NCBI GenBank assembly: GCA_021613335.1
Contig: JAJTWR010000231.1
Coordinates: 4,675,413-4,739,412 of the forward strand
Reading direction: 5' to 3'
Length of the DNA: 64,000 nt
Origin: Whitmania pigra
Lineage: Eukaryota; Annelida; Clitellata; Hirudinida; Haemopidae
Shown here: piece by piece, positions 33,882 to 44,705 of the stretch
Numbering within the stretch: the stretch's first letter is position 1
How the letters are laid out: each line of letters begins with the position of its first letter
Position numbers and translations under genes: made by a program
The notes under the pieces: generated by a model
What the model saw: only the letters and a program-made list of their open reading frames with translations
What the model was told of the DNA's origin: nothing
The model's database searches: none

Positions 33882-33964
33882 GCGTGTACAATGTGTAATG
33901 TAGCATCCAGTTTTTGGAAATAACATATAAGTAAAAATCAATTAATTTATTTAATACTTGCATT

Positions 33965-34300
33965 AATTAGAATCTTGGAAGTGAACCTCTATTAATAATA
34001 TTCTTGCTACACCTTAGCACATGATGCTCGATCACTAGACACATCGCTCTGACCTCTAGGAAGCGACCGGGGACCCCGGCCGACATGTCGTAAAACATGT
34101 ATAAGAAATTTAGACAATTTTTTAAGTGCGAACATCTATTCCATATCTGAATCCAAGTTATCATAAAATCTCTCATTTGATGGAATAAAATCATCAGTTA
34201 CATAGTATTAGCTATAAAAGCTCTTCGGAGAGGCTGGGATTTGAACTCCTAAAGGGGTCGCACCAAGGCATTCAAAACTGCTTTCACTACCATTTGGGCC
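33965..34300 (-). repeat. Dispersed repeat family R1, inverted copy
   Basis: Reverse complement of 43880-44095 (CTTGGTGCGACCCC, GAGTTCAAATCCCAGC, CAAATGAGAGATTTTATGATAACTTGGATTC, TTTACGACAT). It contains the tRNA-like B-box sequence. Confidence 0.7.
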
Positions 34301-34773
34301 GGCAGGTGGGCCACCCATCCAACCACTATATAATAATAGCTATTATTTTTTGCGGATCACATCCGATTTATTTTTTTTTTTGTGCTCTTTTTACGAATCG
34401 GACCCTCACGGTCCACGACTCCGAACATTCTCTCTCTTCAGGCCGAGGCCGTTTGAGTGAGGTTCCTCGCCCGACCTCAACCCGAATCCAGCTGCGCACG
34501 ACTTTGGTGCTCCGTCCAACTATCTACGGTTGCATTCGTTCATCCATCCATCCATCCACTCCAGGTTTTCCGCTCTGCTATCAGCTAGTTGGGACGCATC
34601 TTCCAAAAGGAACGGATTATCCGAAACACCTACATGTTTTTCTTATACTTGTTCTCTTGTTCTATCTCTGCCTTCTCAGATGTCTTATTTTCTAAAATAA
34701 AAACTCATCGATGATCTCCTTCAGCGTAAAGTCGTTTCGCTTGCGTTTCTGAGCTGACATTATGGGCTGAATT
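34301..34773. other. Unidentified intergenic DNA
   Basis: Includes a short (CATC)n run near 34541. The 133-codon frame 34294-34695 has no recognised motif and overlaps repeat R1. No gene supported. Confidence 0.35.
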
Positions 34774-36240
34774 CAGTGATGGGCAAATCAAATCGCGATT
34801 TCAGCAAGGTTACGATTTGATTTGAACATTGTTGTATTCGATTTTGGCCTCCGCGATTTTGATTTTGATTTTATCCGATTTGTGGAGCAGCCGTTCATTT
34901 GAACCAATTATAGGAGTGAAATTTCACTACTTTGATGAAGGCTTTCAGCTGAAAACAAAGACGGCTGCATACAGACACTTTGGGTCCAAGCATACAGGAA
35001 AAAATATTTGTGCAGCTTTTGAGGAAATAATGTCCTAGTATGGAATGCAGAGCATTGACATTGGATATGTTGTTACTGACAATGCCAGAAATATGCCTAA
35101 AGCCTAAGTTTTGAGTTTGTCATAATAGTTGCTGTCAGCGAACAATAAATATTGACAAAATATTAAGAAAACATTTTTTTGAGTTGGGAAAAACTGTCCT
35201 TTATGCCCCCACCCCCCACTATTTTGCTTTCGGTACGTCCCTGACAGAACCCCGGCCCGTCTAAACCCCGGTCGATTCCTAGTTGCCTAATATCTCGAGC
35301 ACAAAAGAGGGTAAAAGTGTCCACTTTACATCGGCTATTCCGATTCCACTTTAAGTGGGACCACCAAATTCCCACTTTGTCGTAGTATTTTCTCATCGGT
35401 CATGTCGATTCTTGTGTTCGAACCCAATTCACTCAAAGTTGATTATATCTGATGGATAACACGCTGCAGCTATTCTGTTTATTTATTGTTTTATTATATT
35501 TTCGTTTTAAAAATGTTAATAGAGAACTGGACAATCAGTCAATAGAGAAAAAGTATGAAGACATACTACAGCTAGAAAAAGGTACAAGATCGTCAAACCT
35601 TGGTAGTCAGCATGGCATTCTAGCAAGCACCATTTCATGGTGGAAAAGAAAGGTCGACGTGACAAAGCAATTGTACGAGAAGTCTGTCTGATCCAGCAAG
35701 AAAAAACTTATAGTGGCTGAGATGGCAAACCTAGGCCAGCGACATAACCGAGTTCGAATGCATATAAAAATATATATAGATTTATCGTCACAATCTTATC
35801 TTGGTGTCACATCAGAGTTCAAAAACTGCTGAAGCTGTGTTTGATGTACTTGGGAGAACAATACCTGAGCTAAACTCAACTTGCTGGAACTCTGAATGTG
35901 ACAGTTACAGAGCCATTTATGATATGAAGGACAAACTTAATATTGTGATAGAACGCTTGCACCTGCCAAAGTTCAGCTCTCAAGAATTCACGTTCTTGAA
36001 GGAATGGATTGAAGTAATGAGACCAATTGCACAATACCTATACAATTTACCAGGAGAAGACATACCTGGAGCTTATTTTGGTTTCATTCTTCCAACATCA
36101 CACATTATACTATATCTAGGTATCCAGCGGTCAAAAAAGTATTTCTCAAGTTCAACACAACCATTCCATCATCAGCACCTGTTGGAAGAATATGCAGTCA
36201 AGCTGGTCTTATACTGACCCCTCAGCGTAACAGACTCTGA
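34774..36240 (+). mobile_element. hAT-H: decayed hAT element with transposase fragments
   Basis: The left end CAGTGATGGGCAAATCAAATCG starts a region with palindromic AAATCGCGATTT motifs. Plus-strand fragments FHYFDEGFQLKTKTAAYRHF...DIGYVVTDNARNM (about 34910-35105) and ELNSTCWNSECDSYRAIYDM...[20 protein letters not shown] (35801-36200) are hAT catalytic-domain segments. They are separated by unrelated insertions including a pogo-type piece. The right end was not identified. Confidence 0.7.
35480..35695 (+). mobile_element. Pogo/Tigger-type transposase N-terminus fragment
   Basis: The frame KNVNRELDNQSIEKKYEDIL followed by QLEKGTRSSNLGSQHGILAS and TISWWKRKVDVTKQLYEKS is the psq/CENP-B-type helix-turn-helix that starts pogo-like DDE transposases. 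Only about 70 codons remain; the DDE domain is missing. It is embedded in hAT-H. Confidence 0.72.
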
Positions 36241-36359
36241 CAAATATTTTGAAACACTGCTTTTAAAGAAGAATAAACAATTTTAATGATAAATATAAAT
36301 TCTGCTATACTTGTACTAACATTTTATTGAAGATAACGAATATTATTTCTGATCAATAA

Positions 36360-36490
36360 AGGTCCCCAAAAGTACATTCAAAAACACTTGTACTTAAGTA
36401 CATTGCCTACAACGTACTTGTACCTGAACTTATAAGTACCTTCAGGTACTTTGTAGTTATACTTAAGTACATTTTTAGAGTACTTACGGC
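36360..36490. repeat. hAT-like subterminal repeat cluster
   Basis: Repeated GTACTTAAGTAC / AAGTACATT palindromes typical of Tol2-like hAT ends. It may be the distal end of hAT-H or a separate element; no TSD was identified. Confidence 0.45.
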
Positions 36491-36550
36491 AAAACCACCA
36501 AAAGCAATATTTAATAAATTTAACGTAATGCACTTCAATAGCTACTGAAG

Positions 36551-37080
36551 TCAATGAGACATCTGTGGTTGATCAAAGTTGTCAACAAGTTGTTTGAACT
36601 CTGGCTGCATGTCGGACATAGAAATTCTCAGTAAAGACTTCACGTGAACATCAGTTAGATTGGAACGCAGCTTTGTCTTGTTAATGTTTATGGTCGAAAA
36701 TGTTTGTTCGCAAATGTATGTAGACCCGAACAGAACAAGTAGTTTCATGGCCATCTTTCTCAGGTTAGCAAACTTTGACTCATTCAGTGATACATAAAAT
36801 TTGTCAATGCTTTCAGGTTGGAATTTCTCTTTCAGAATAGAATCACACTGCAGATCAATCCAGCTGTAGAACATCCGGTGCCTTTTCAAAATCAGTTGTA
36901 AACAGTGATGAGAAGATATCAAACTCAGCAGCAAGTTTCTGGAGGTCTGCAAAACGACGAGCAAATTCATTGTCTGAGTATCCGTTCTTGTAATCTTATC
37001 TCGATTCAGCGATGATCTTCTGGAAATAAATGTTGGCTTCTGCTTGATCAAGTGCACATCTTCAATGCCTGACATGACTC
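36551..37080 (-). pseudogene. hAT transposase C-terminus (GTF2IRD2/ZBED type)
   Basis: KLLVLFGSTYICEQTFSTIN followed by LTDVHVKSLLRISMSDMQPE is the dimerisation domain of the GTF2IRD2/ZBED-like hAT group. The catalytic part is missing. Upstream residues (about 37062-37108) run directly into a Gypsy gag fragment, making a chimeric relic. Confidence 0.78.
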
Positions 37081-37084
37081 GAGA

Positions 37085-37674
37085 TTGCGATACCAACGAC
37101 TCTGCCACATGGCATATGTCGATTGCTGTCTTGAGATTGAGCTTTCGTGTTTGAAGTAAGTGTCAGAGGGTGCTGTCTTCCAATGATTCTGATGACAATT
37201 TGATCACGGACGGCCGAGTCCTGCAAATTTCCATACTCACATGTCTTGATGAGTTTCCTGAGTGCTGTCAGAAAAGACTCAAAAGGCTCAGCTGGTTCCT
37301 GTTTCTTCTGATGAAATACGAAGCGTTCGTACACTTCGTTGACTTCTCCAACAAAGTGGCTTTCTAGGGCAGCCATGACTCTTGAAATGTCATGTGTCTC
37401 TTCCTCTGAGAAATGAAGCAAATATGTTGTGTGCCTCTGATCCTATGCAGGCAAGGAAAATTGCAACTTGCCGCTCCTGCGATTCATCGTGGAGTTTTGC
37501 AGAGATGTCATAATTCAAGTACTGCCGCTTGAATCTTCGCCATTCTGGTGCAGATGTGGGACTGGAATAGAAGTCGCCATCTTCTGATACCATGTAACCT
37601 TTATTGTGTTTATTAACGAGCTTGTTGTCATGACGCACAACATTCCCAAGGCTCATGTCCGAAAGATACTTCAA
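37085..37674 (-). pseudogene. Gypsy gag fragment (K02A2.6/mag-like)
   Basis: Two overlapping minus-strand frames read WRRFKRQYLNYDISAKLHDESQERQVAIFL...IGSEAHNIF and RVMAALESHFVGEVNEVYERF...FESFLTALRKLIKTCEYGNL...VRDQIVIRIIG. These are typical of the capsid region of mag-like Gypsy elements. A frameshift separates them near 37400. This family differs from Gypsy-1/2. Confidence 0.82.
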
Positions 37675-38296
37675 GCATATTTATAGACATATATAAGCAA
37701 TATATATTATATATAAAAGCAAATTTTCAATATCAAAACCATTAATTTAATTTATTAATTTTAACTTGTGTGACATCACACAGGTTTACCCACCTCCTCC
37801 CCTGTCACAATTTCTTAAACCCCCATTCCCCACTCAAGTGTGACATTTTTCTTACTTTATGGACAAACCCAAATTTCGTTGAAGCTATCAGATATATCAA
37901 GGGATCATTAGCACAAATTGTTCAATGGGAAGTTTTAGGCATAAATTCTTTAATGCTAAAGTAATCCATACCTAGAATTATCTTATGGCAGAAGTTTAAT
38001 GAATTCAAAATCTGCCCAGAGTCCAAAATTTTTTGAGCCAACAATAAGTGTTTTTCAATACAAGAGGAAATCTCCATGGAACATTATAACCAGTTAAACT
38101 AAGGAGTGTTCATAATTTAGGTCACAGATCCACTAAAAAAAAACTACATTATTGGTTGGTCATGTAAGAAACAAAAACATAGAACTTAAAATCCATGTTG
38201 GAAACAAATGCAATTAGTTACATCAAAAATCGTTTAATGATTTGTAAATCATAAATTAGTGAAAAATTCTATATTCTTTCCTAGGTTCATTCACAT
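37675..38296. other. Intergenic DNA downstream of CDC26
   Basis: AT-rich with no recognised coding motif. Would contain the CDC26 3' UTR, but no clear AATAAA was located. Confidence 0.35.
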
Positions 38297-38554
38297 TTAG
38301 TTCAGCCTTCCATTTCGTGTGAATGAAATGTCAGCCTGAACTGTTTGTCTTCCACCTTCAAAACCTATCCTTGCATTAATAAAATCTCTTTTTTTCCTAG
38401 ATTCTTGAATAGTAGGACTGTATGGTCCTTCTGAAGCAATGCAAGGAATGTTATCAGAGCTGCTAGATCCTTTCTCTTTTTCCTTTCTGAGAGTTGTCCA
38501 TTCGCCAATGTTATCTAACTTCAGTTCAATTCTTGTTGGTTTCCTTCTCAACAT
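38297..38554 (-). CDS. CDC26: Anaphase-promoting complex subunit CDC26
   Basis: The single-exon 85-aa ORF begins MLRRKPTRIELKLDNIGEW, nearly the canonical CDC26 N-terminus. That region binds the TPR superhelix of APC6/CDC16 and stabilises the complex. It also has the conserved C-terminal block ESRKKRDFINARIGF. The length equals that of the vertebrate protein. CDC26 is a small non-catalytic subunit of the APC/C, the ubiquitin ligase that drives mitotic exit. The start is the first ATG and gives the conserved MLRRKPT. The middle is Ser/Lys-rich and poorly conserved, as in other species. The open frame amid decayed transposons argues for selection. A processed copy is possible because no intron is present, but no poly(A) tail or duplication supports that. 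Confidence 0.9.
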   Translation of the reverse strand: MLRRKPTRIELKLDNIGEWTTLRKEKEKGSSSSDNIPCIASEGPYSPTIQESRKKRDFINARIGFEGGRQTVQADISFTRNGRLN

Positions 38555-39090
38555 CTTGAATCAAAAACTATGCTGAAAAAATTATCCAATAATAAACAGT
38601 GATATACTGATGAACGTATTTAAGGGTGCGACATTTAGTAACGCAATAGTATTAGAAACTATTATATTGTAATATGTTAAACCGTTCGAAATTACACATT
38701 AACATTCACACAATAAAAATAACTTCAACCAACTAAATTAACGTCAGAAAATAACTAACGTTTACGTTAGCCAATTTCGAATGATACTTCTGAATGTAAT
38801 TGAAATTAATAAAAATTTGATAAATGTTTTTGGTAAACGAGCATAAGTCGAGAGCCGAAAAGACTACCTAAGTAAAAATCGAGCTTGGAAAATGTTTACA
38901 TCCAAAATTTAGTCGATTATAGTCCTTCGCATCCAAAACAGTGCAAAGTACTTATATATAAATAATATAGAAAATAAATATTAACAAAATAATAATTACA
39001 ATATAGCAAGCACTGAACATTTCTGGTTTGCAAATGAATTATATGATATTTTTATGAATGAGAGAGAAGACGCATTTCCCATAATACGCG
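38555..39090. other. Upstream region of CDC26
   Basis: AT-rich, no coding or repeat signal recognised. The CDC26 promoter is expected here, but no TATA-like element is convincing. Confidence 0.3.
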
Positions 39091-39097
39091 GCTGAGA

Positions 39098-39360
39098 ATT
39101 ATTTATTTATTTATTTGATTTTAGTCCTTTGCATAACTGAGATAATTTGGACTCGCGGCTGAGAATTTTTTGTTTGTTTGTTTGTTTATTTGATTATAGT
39201 CCTTTGCTGAGAATCATTTTATCCCCTATTTATATCATCTCCTAATATCTGTCCCGGAAGTAGGAGGAGCTATATTTCGTAAACAAATTTTGAAAATATT
39301 TTATTTATTTATTTATTTAAATATAGTCCGTTGCATGAGATGATTTGGAGTTGCACAACG
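39098..39360 (-). repeat. Cluster of SINE-tail fragments
   Basis: Three copies of the sequence TTTATTTATTTGATT(T/A)TAGTCCTTTGCAT(AACTGAGATAATTTGGAC) lie at about 39100-39150, 39168-39205 and 39302-39345. They are the reverse complement of the tail that follows the tRNA-related SINEs (AATCATCTAG-TATGCAACGGACGTTAAT). The duplicated phrase CGCGGCTGAGAAT accompanies two of them. Confidence 0.65.
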
Positions 39361-39369
39361 GTCCAAATG

Positions 39370-39559
39370 GGTGACCCGTCAAAATAGCCCAGCGACAAAA
39401 TAGCCCCGTCAATGTAACTTTATAAAAAAAATATTTACATGAGTTGAAGACATTAACCGATAACTGATTTCAAATTTGATTAAATGAAATGAGTTTTATG
39501 TTTTGATGGTGCTGCTTTGACGGGGCTATTTTGTCGCCGGGCTGTTATGACGGGGTGCC
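39370..39559. mobile_element. MITE-1 copy A, 190 bp, 9-bp TSD
   Basis: The inverted termini GGTGACCCGTCAAAATAGCC / GGCACCCCGTCATAACAGCC extend to about 40 bp with GCGACAAAATAGCCCCGTCA in both arms, around an AT-rich core. The flanks are an exact 9-bp duplication GTCCAAATG (39361-39369, 39560-39568). No ORF. The 9-bp duplication points to a Mutator-like or Merlin-like transposase source. Confidence 0.9.
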
Positions 39560-39883
39560 GTCCAAATGTCAACGTTCTTACATGTTTATTTCAGTGAACA
39601 GAAGAGATGACATAAGTTTTTTCGGAGAGGAGAGTATTGGTCTAATATTACCGAATAGTTTTTTACGAACCCCCTTAGTAAGTACTTCAGATTAAGTAAA
39701 TTAAAATAGTTCAGTATAGAATCACCCAAATATAGGCGCTGTTGGACACTGAACTTCGCCCCACAACTTCTCCAAGCTACAAGCGTGCAGGACAGCGACA
39801 ATGACAGAGCATAGCAGTGAACTCTTTTGTTTCCAGTCTTAGCGAAAGTCTATTTAAGTAACCTCTCATAAGTTCGCCTCGTT

Positions 39884-40008
39884 GTGCGCCCGCATGGCCC
39901 AACGGTTAAGGCTGCTCCTCTCGCTACGGCAGCACGGGGTTCAAACCCCGCTGCGGGTGCACAGTCCTAATCATCTAGATGTGCAACGGACGTTAATAAA
40001 AAAAAAAG
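39884..40008 (+). repeat. tRNA-derived SINE, copy 1
   Basis: A box TGGCCCAACGG (39895-39905) and B box GGTTCAAACCC (39938-39948) are spaced as in a tRNA, within a tRNA-like head GCGCCCGCATGGCC...GGGTGCAC. The tail TCATCTAGATGTGCAACGGA then ends in an A-rich stretch. Several base-paired arms are degenerate, so it is a SINE rather than a working tRNA gene. Confidence 0.85.
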
Positions 40009-40094
40009 TTCGTCTCGTACTTCGCTTGGTTTTGACTTATTCCTCGTTTCCGCTTGGCCGCATCGGCTCTTGTCTCGATGGGCTCTCGACGCTT

Positions 40095-40145
40095 GTCTCT
40101 TATTTATTTATTTGATTGTCCGTTGCATAACTCAGATGATTTGGA
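40095..40145 (-). repeat. SINE-tail fragment
   Basis: TTTATTTATTTGATTGTCCGTTGCATAACTCAGATGATTTGGAC is another reverse-oriented copy of the SINE tail described at 39098. Confidence 0.6.
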
Positions 40146-40261
40146 CTTTAGTTAGTGTTAGTAAGTTAGAAAAAATGAAAAGTATTAGAATAATAAAATG
40201 CATTAATTAATTATAGTAAAATTGTGAAGGGCTTATAGTAAGCCGCATCTGTTTTTACAGA

Positions 40262-41090
40262 TCACTGATAAATGATGTCCACACTTGCTGGATTGCTGAG
40301 CATGGACTTCATATCGGATAGACTTGTATACATTTTAATTTCTCTCCTCAGGGCAGACTGGGCCGGACATTCCATGAGGAAATGCTGCACACTTTTGTCC
40401 TCCTGAGGGCACTTTTCACATCTTCCGTCTGGGTGCCGTTTCATGAGAAACAAGTGCTGATTCAGAGCACACTTTCCAACTCGGTCTGGAGATGAGAACC
40501 TCCTTCCTCCTTGAGACACATTGGAACTTGCTCTTCGTCGACACTTGTTTCTCTATTTTCTTATAATGTTGGCTCCGCGGGTCCTCGTCCCATTTGGTTT
40601 GCCACTGTTGGAAGATGTTGCGGGCCACGGACCTTTTGACATCCTTGATAGACGCCGGAATCCGGTAGTCTATCTGATCCCTTGCAGTGGCTGCCTTTGC
40701 CAGGGCATCGGCTTTCTCATTGCCAGGGATTCCAACGTGGGCAGGGACCCAGACGAGAGTGACCTTTCTGCCGCTCCCTTGGATTTCTGAAATTAAAAAC
40801 TGGACATTTTTAATATCAGGAGCATAATTGTTGCCGTCCTTTAGTGCCTGTAGTCCTTGACATGTAGTAAACATCGCTCGATGGCTGCCAGTTCGAACAA
40901 CTAATGCAGCTGTGACTCGACGTCCTGAGACTGATGTTTACTTCCTTCATTGGGATGTAAATCCCAATTCCGGCCTTGTTGTCCTCGGTCTTGGAGGCGT
41001 CCGTGTAGCAGAGGAGGCTGCCGTGGAGATCCTCTATTTTCTCCCTTGCCACCATCATCCGCATCTCCAGTCTCTATCTCGTGCTTGTTA
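40262..41090 (-). mobile_element. Non-LTR retrotransposon ORF2 3' end with RNase H (I/Nimb/R1-like)
   Basis: Minus-strand frames give RNase H beginning LLCYTDASKTEDNKAGIGIY, continuing QFLISEIQGSGRKVTLVWVP followed by AHVGIPGNEKADALAKAA with its catalytic residues. The C-terminal zinc motif CEKCPQEDKSVQHFLMECP (C-x2-C-x7-H-x4-C) follows. At least two frameshifts split it (near 40860 and 40510). The RT is not present upstream, so this is a 5'-truncated LINE. Confidence 0.88.
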
Positions 41091-41892
41091 ATAAATCTAT
41101 GTTAGTTTTACGTTGCAGTTACGCAACAGCGCTAAGGTTTCCGTCCTCGATTGTTAAAGGCTTAGGAAATAAGTCGTAATGCCATCTGTGTTTTTCAGTT
41201 CATGCTCTTTGACCCAACATGCAAATCTCCCTGCTCAAAGTGTACTAAAGATTTTGCCCGCAATGTTTTTATATGCAATAGTGCAGAGTTTGGTTTAAAT
41301 AACATGCCCTTATCCACCCAGTCACCCCTTCTCTTATCGTCACTAACAGCGACAGAGTACTCGTTTAGCCACAATCTCTGCAGCACTAGATTTTAGTGCA
41401 GTAACGTGTTTTACAAAATACTTCTCTGATAGAGAGTTGGCTATTTTCTGATATAAAAAAAACAACAAAATTCTTTATATGCTACAAATCTAATTACATT
41501 CAGTACAGCATTATTTGTCTTGAAACACCTTTCTTACGCTTAGAAATTCATCGGTTCCATGGCAGTGAGCAATGGAACTTGCACAAGTACAGAAAGCAAC
41601 ATATTATAATTGTTACTTTTTAAGACCAAAGTAAACAAATATGCGACCATAAACCATATGAATTTATAAACAAATCCTAGATGATACATCAATATTTGAA
41701 TAACACAAATTGCCTGGAAACAATTGCTTTGCTACACTCCTTTGAGCCTCAGATCCATCCATCATGGAGTGGGAGTTCCAAAAAAGATAGAATTCTTTAG
41801 TGATACTCAATGCTTCATGTATATCAGCACTTGTTTCATTAGCAACAAATACTGTCACCATGCACTGATTGCTGTTTGACCCAACACACAAT
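41091..41892. other. Unidentified intergenic DNA
   Basis: The 75-codon minus frame at 41664-41891 and the pair of opposing 63-codon frames near 41200-41390 carry no recognisable motif. Likely decayed repeats. Confidence 0.3.
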
Positions 41893-42931
41893 TAGTGTTG
41901 TGAGCGTGAAATATTTCAATTGTTTTATTTCAAAATGTTTTGTTTTTTTTGAAATATTTCAACACAAAAAAAAACAAAAAAAAAACAAAAAAAACAAAAA
42001 CAAATTAATGTTAATTAAAAAAATTAAGTTAAGTTAAAAAAATTAATTAATTAAAAAAAGTTTTATTGTTTATTACTAATTTTGTAATTATTTATCGTGC
42101 AGGAAATTATTAATTAATTTTTGTAAATTTATTACGTAATATTCAGCATCTTTTGTCTTTACAAAAATCAACTTCAGTGAATCAGCAATCATTGAACAGA
42201 AATATCCTCACATTTATTGCTATGGTTGCTGTGCTCACGGACTTAACCTCTTGATGAATGATATTGCCAAGATGACACCTATAAACCAGGTAATATCAAG
42301 TTCAATAAATGTAATAAAGGAGTTCAAAAGAAGCAATCGATTGACAGCATTGTTGAAGTCCAAAGTCCTTCCACAAAATACTTTTACATCATTGAAACTG
42401 CCTGTGAAAACTAGATGGGGCTCCAATGTAATATCATTAAGAAGCTTGGTGGAAAGGTATATGTTCATCACGACCTCTTGCTAAAGTAGCTTCTAAGATT
42501 TTGTCATTGCCTGCAACAACCGCTGTAATTGAAAGAAGTTTCAGTGCCTATTCATTTATCCAGAATGATAAACGGAACCGCCTCACCACAAACAGAGCTG
42601 GAAAACTAGTTTTTATTTCCCAAAACTTAAAGCTTATGGCTTGCAGTACTTCAGAAAGTAATCACAACTCTGAAGCAGAAGACGAAGAATCTGAGAAGGA
42701 TGAAGACAGTGAAATTGATGAAATGGATCAAAACTGATTTAAATTAGCACTGCTATTCTTATTTTTTATTGTTTGTCTTATTGAAGTTGCAATAAATCTG
42801 TTTGTCCAATCATGAATTATCATTTTATCGATAAATTTAAAAAAAACAATAAAAAGCCAAAAAAAACATAAAAACTCATAAAAAACAAAAAAAAAACTCG
42901 AACCAAAAAAAACATGTTTTTTACAACTCTA
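41893..42931 (+). mobile_element. hAT-E: 1039-bp hAT element with exact 8-bp TSD
   Basis: The ends TAGTGTTGTGA and TACAACTCTA are inverted repeats (TAGWGTTGTRA), flanked by an exact CACACAAT duplication (41885-41892, 42932-42939). Plus-strand transposase fragments include YPHIYCYGCCAHGLNLLMND, LKLPVKTRWGSNVISLRSLV and the dimerisation motif LPATTAVIERSFSAYSFIQN. The acidic tail EAEDEESEKDEDSEIDEMDQ ends the frame. The region between the last two motifs is deleted. Both subtermini are AAAAAAC-rich. Confidence 0.93.
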
Positions 42932-43129
42932 CACACAATAATATAGCGAAATGCATGCCTGGACGTTTTATAAAAAGCACGTCTAGTTCCCGTAACTACC
43001 AGTGGCAGATTTAGGGGGAAAGCTAAAATCTACCGATGAGCTTTGTCCTACATGTTTATACAACACATAAGCACGTGCGTAACTACCATACATTTCAAGT
43101 TTGAAAGTCATAAGTAAGGATGTTCCCTA

Positions 43130-44095
43130 TAATTAAGAATCAACCGGGGTCACGTTTTAGCTGGGGTAGGGGTATAAAATACATGTGTAGGTATGACACT
43201 TTCTAACATATTAAGAGTGTAATTTTCTGCATTTTTTCAACTTTTTAAAACTATTTTTTAAAACAAATATTTGCAATGCTAGCCTGAAAATTCATTGGCT
43301 CTAAGTCCATAATTTCAAGACTAATTCCTACACATGAAATGTTACTATTCCTTCATTAACTATCTTTGGTTATTAACCTTAATCAAAGTCTAAAGAGAAA
43401 TTCAGTCTTTTTGAGTCACGTGACTTTAAGATAGAATGACATGGGTCTTGCCCCTTGGAAAAGCTGAAACGATATCCCTGTATCTGAGAAGGCAAAGATG
43501 GAACAAGAGAACGAGCATAAGGAAATGTGTAGGTATGATTTTGGATGATCCTTTCTTTTGGAAGGAGCATCCTAACGAGCTACTAGAAGAGCGGCAAACC
43601 TGGAGTGGATGGATGGGTGGTCGAGCGGATGGATGGATGGCCTACCTGCCGCCCCAAGTGATAGTAAAAGCAGTTCTAAATGGCATTCATGGTCAGCCAT
43701 TTGACAAAAAATGAGGAAACATTACTGTTTTTTAAGTCTAAGTAATTTAAGAGCAGCACAAAGATGCTCCAAGTATCGGACTATTTTGTTTATTATGATG
43801 AGTTATTATGATTTATCATGAATTATTAATACTAGGCGTTGGATTAAGACGAGTGATTAAGACTTTAGCCTTGGTGCGACCCCATTAGGAGTTCAAATCC
43901 CAGCTTCTCAAGAGCTTTTGTAAATAATACTATATAACTGATGATTTTAATCCAACAAATGAGAGATTTTATGATAACTTGGATTCAGAAATGGAATAGA
44001 CGTTCGCATTAAAAAAATTGTCTAAATTTCTTATACGTGTTTTACGACATTCCCCGGCTAAAGTTTGCTGGGGTCCCGGTCGATTCCTACCTATA
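43130..44095 (+). repeat. Dispersed repeat family R1, longest copy
   Basis: Starts near ACCGGGGTCACGTTTTAGC and runs through TGATCCTTTCTTTTGGA, a GGATGGATGG run, and the tRNA-like segment GAGTGATTAAGACTTTAGCC ... GAGTTCAAATCCCAGC. It ends near CCGGTCGATTCCTACC. Portions match 1362-1860, 33965-34300 (inverted), 55005-55330 and 59390-59743. No protein is encoded; the ORF 43436-43714 is an accidental frame across it. Confidence 0.72.
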
Positions 44096-44700
44096 ATGCT
44101 ATTTTGCATATTCTACAAGTTCTACTCGTTAAATTTAATTGAAATTTTATAGATTGTTTGTATACAATAAAATGATGTTTTGTATGAAATTAAGTAATAG
44201 TGAACTTATAATTAACGGAGATCATTTATAAAGAGCCTTACTGTAATAATCAGCTTTTGTGATTCTTGTAACAACAATTAATTATTGGGCAGCAAGATAT
44301 CCCATGCTAAGCCGCGAAAATCTCTAAAAACAATAAGGGCATTTATCGATGAAATCCTAATAATATTCAAATGTAACTGCTAAATTTTACAGCTACTATT
44401 TATGACATGTAAAGATAATTATAACATGTAAAGCTAATGATAACGAAAAACATCAGAATTTGTAGGGCTTTAAGTTATGTCAATTCTAGGGGCTGATGTC
44501 ATATCTAATAAAAATATATTGATAAAATATTTGGTCATTATAACTAAATAATTTATTAACAATTCACTAATTTCTTAAAGGACATTATAAGTTAACAAAT
44601 TACAGCACATCACTTTTTGTGACAGAACATAGCTCCTCCTTTTTTTGCGGCTCCACCCACTTCCGGGACAGATATTAGGGGCTTTAAAGCCGCACCCCAT
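44096..44700. other. Unidentified intergenic DNA with a small shared motif
   Basis: Mostly AT-rich. At 44660-44683 CACTTCCGGGACAGATATTAGG is the reverse complement of 39245-39262, another sign that 39 kb and 44 kb share repeats. Confidence 0.4.
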
Positions 44701-44705
44701 AAGTG

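Noticed and set aside
39886..39960. Possible functional tRNA gene
   Set aside because: A and B boxes are present, but the stems are poorly paired, and the copy is followed by the repeated SINE tail and A-rich end.
43436..43714. 92-codon plus-strand ORF at 43.4 kb
   Set aside because: It lies wholly within dispersed repeat R1; other copies do not keep the frame.
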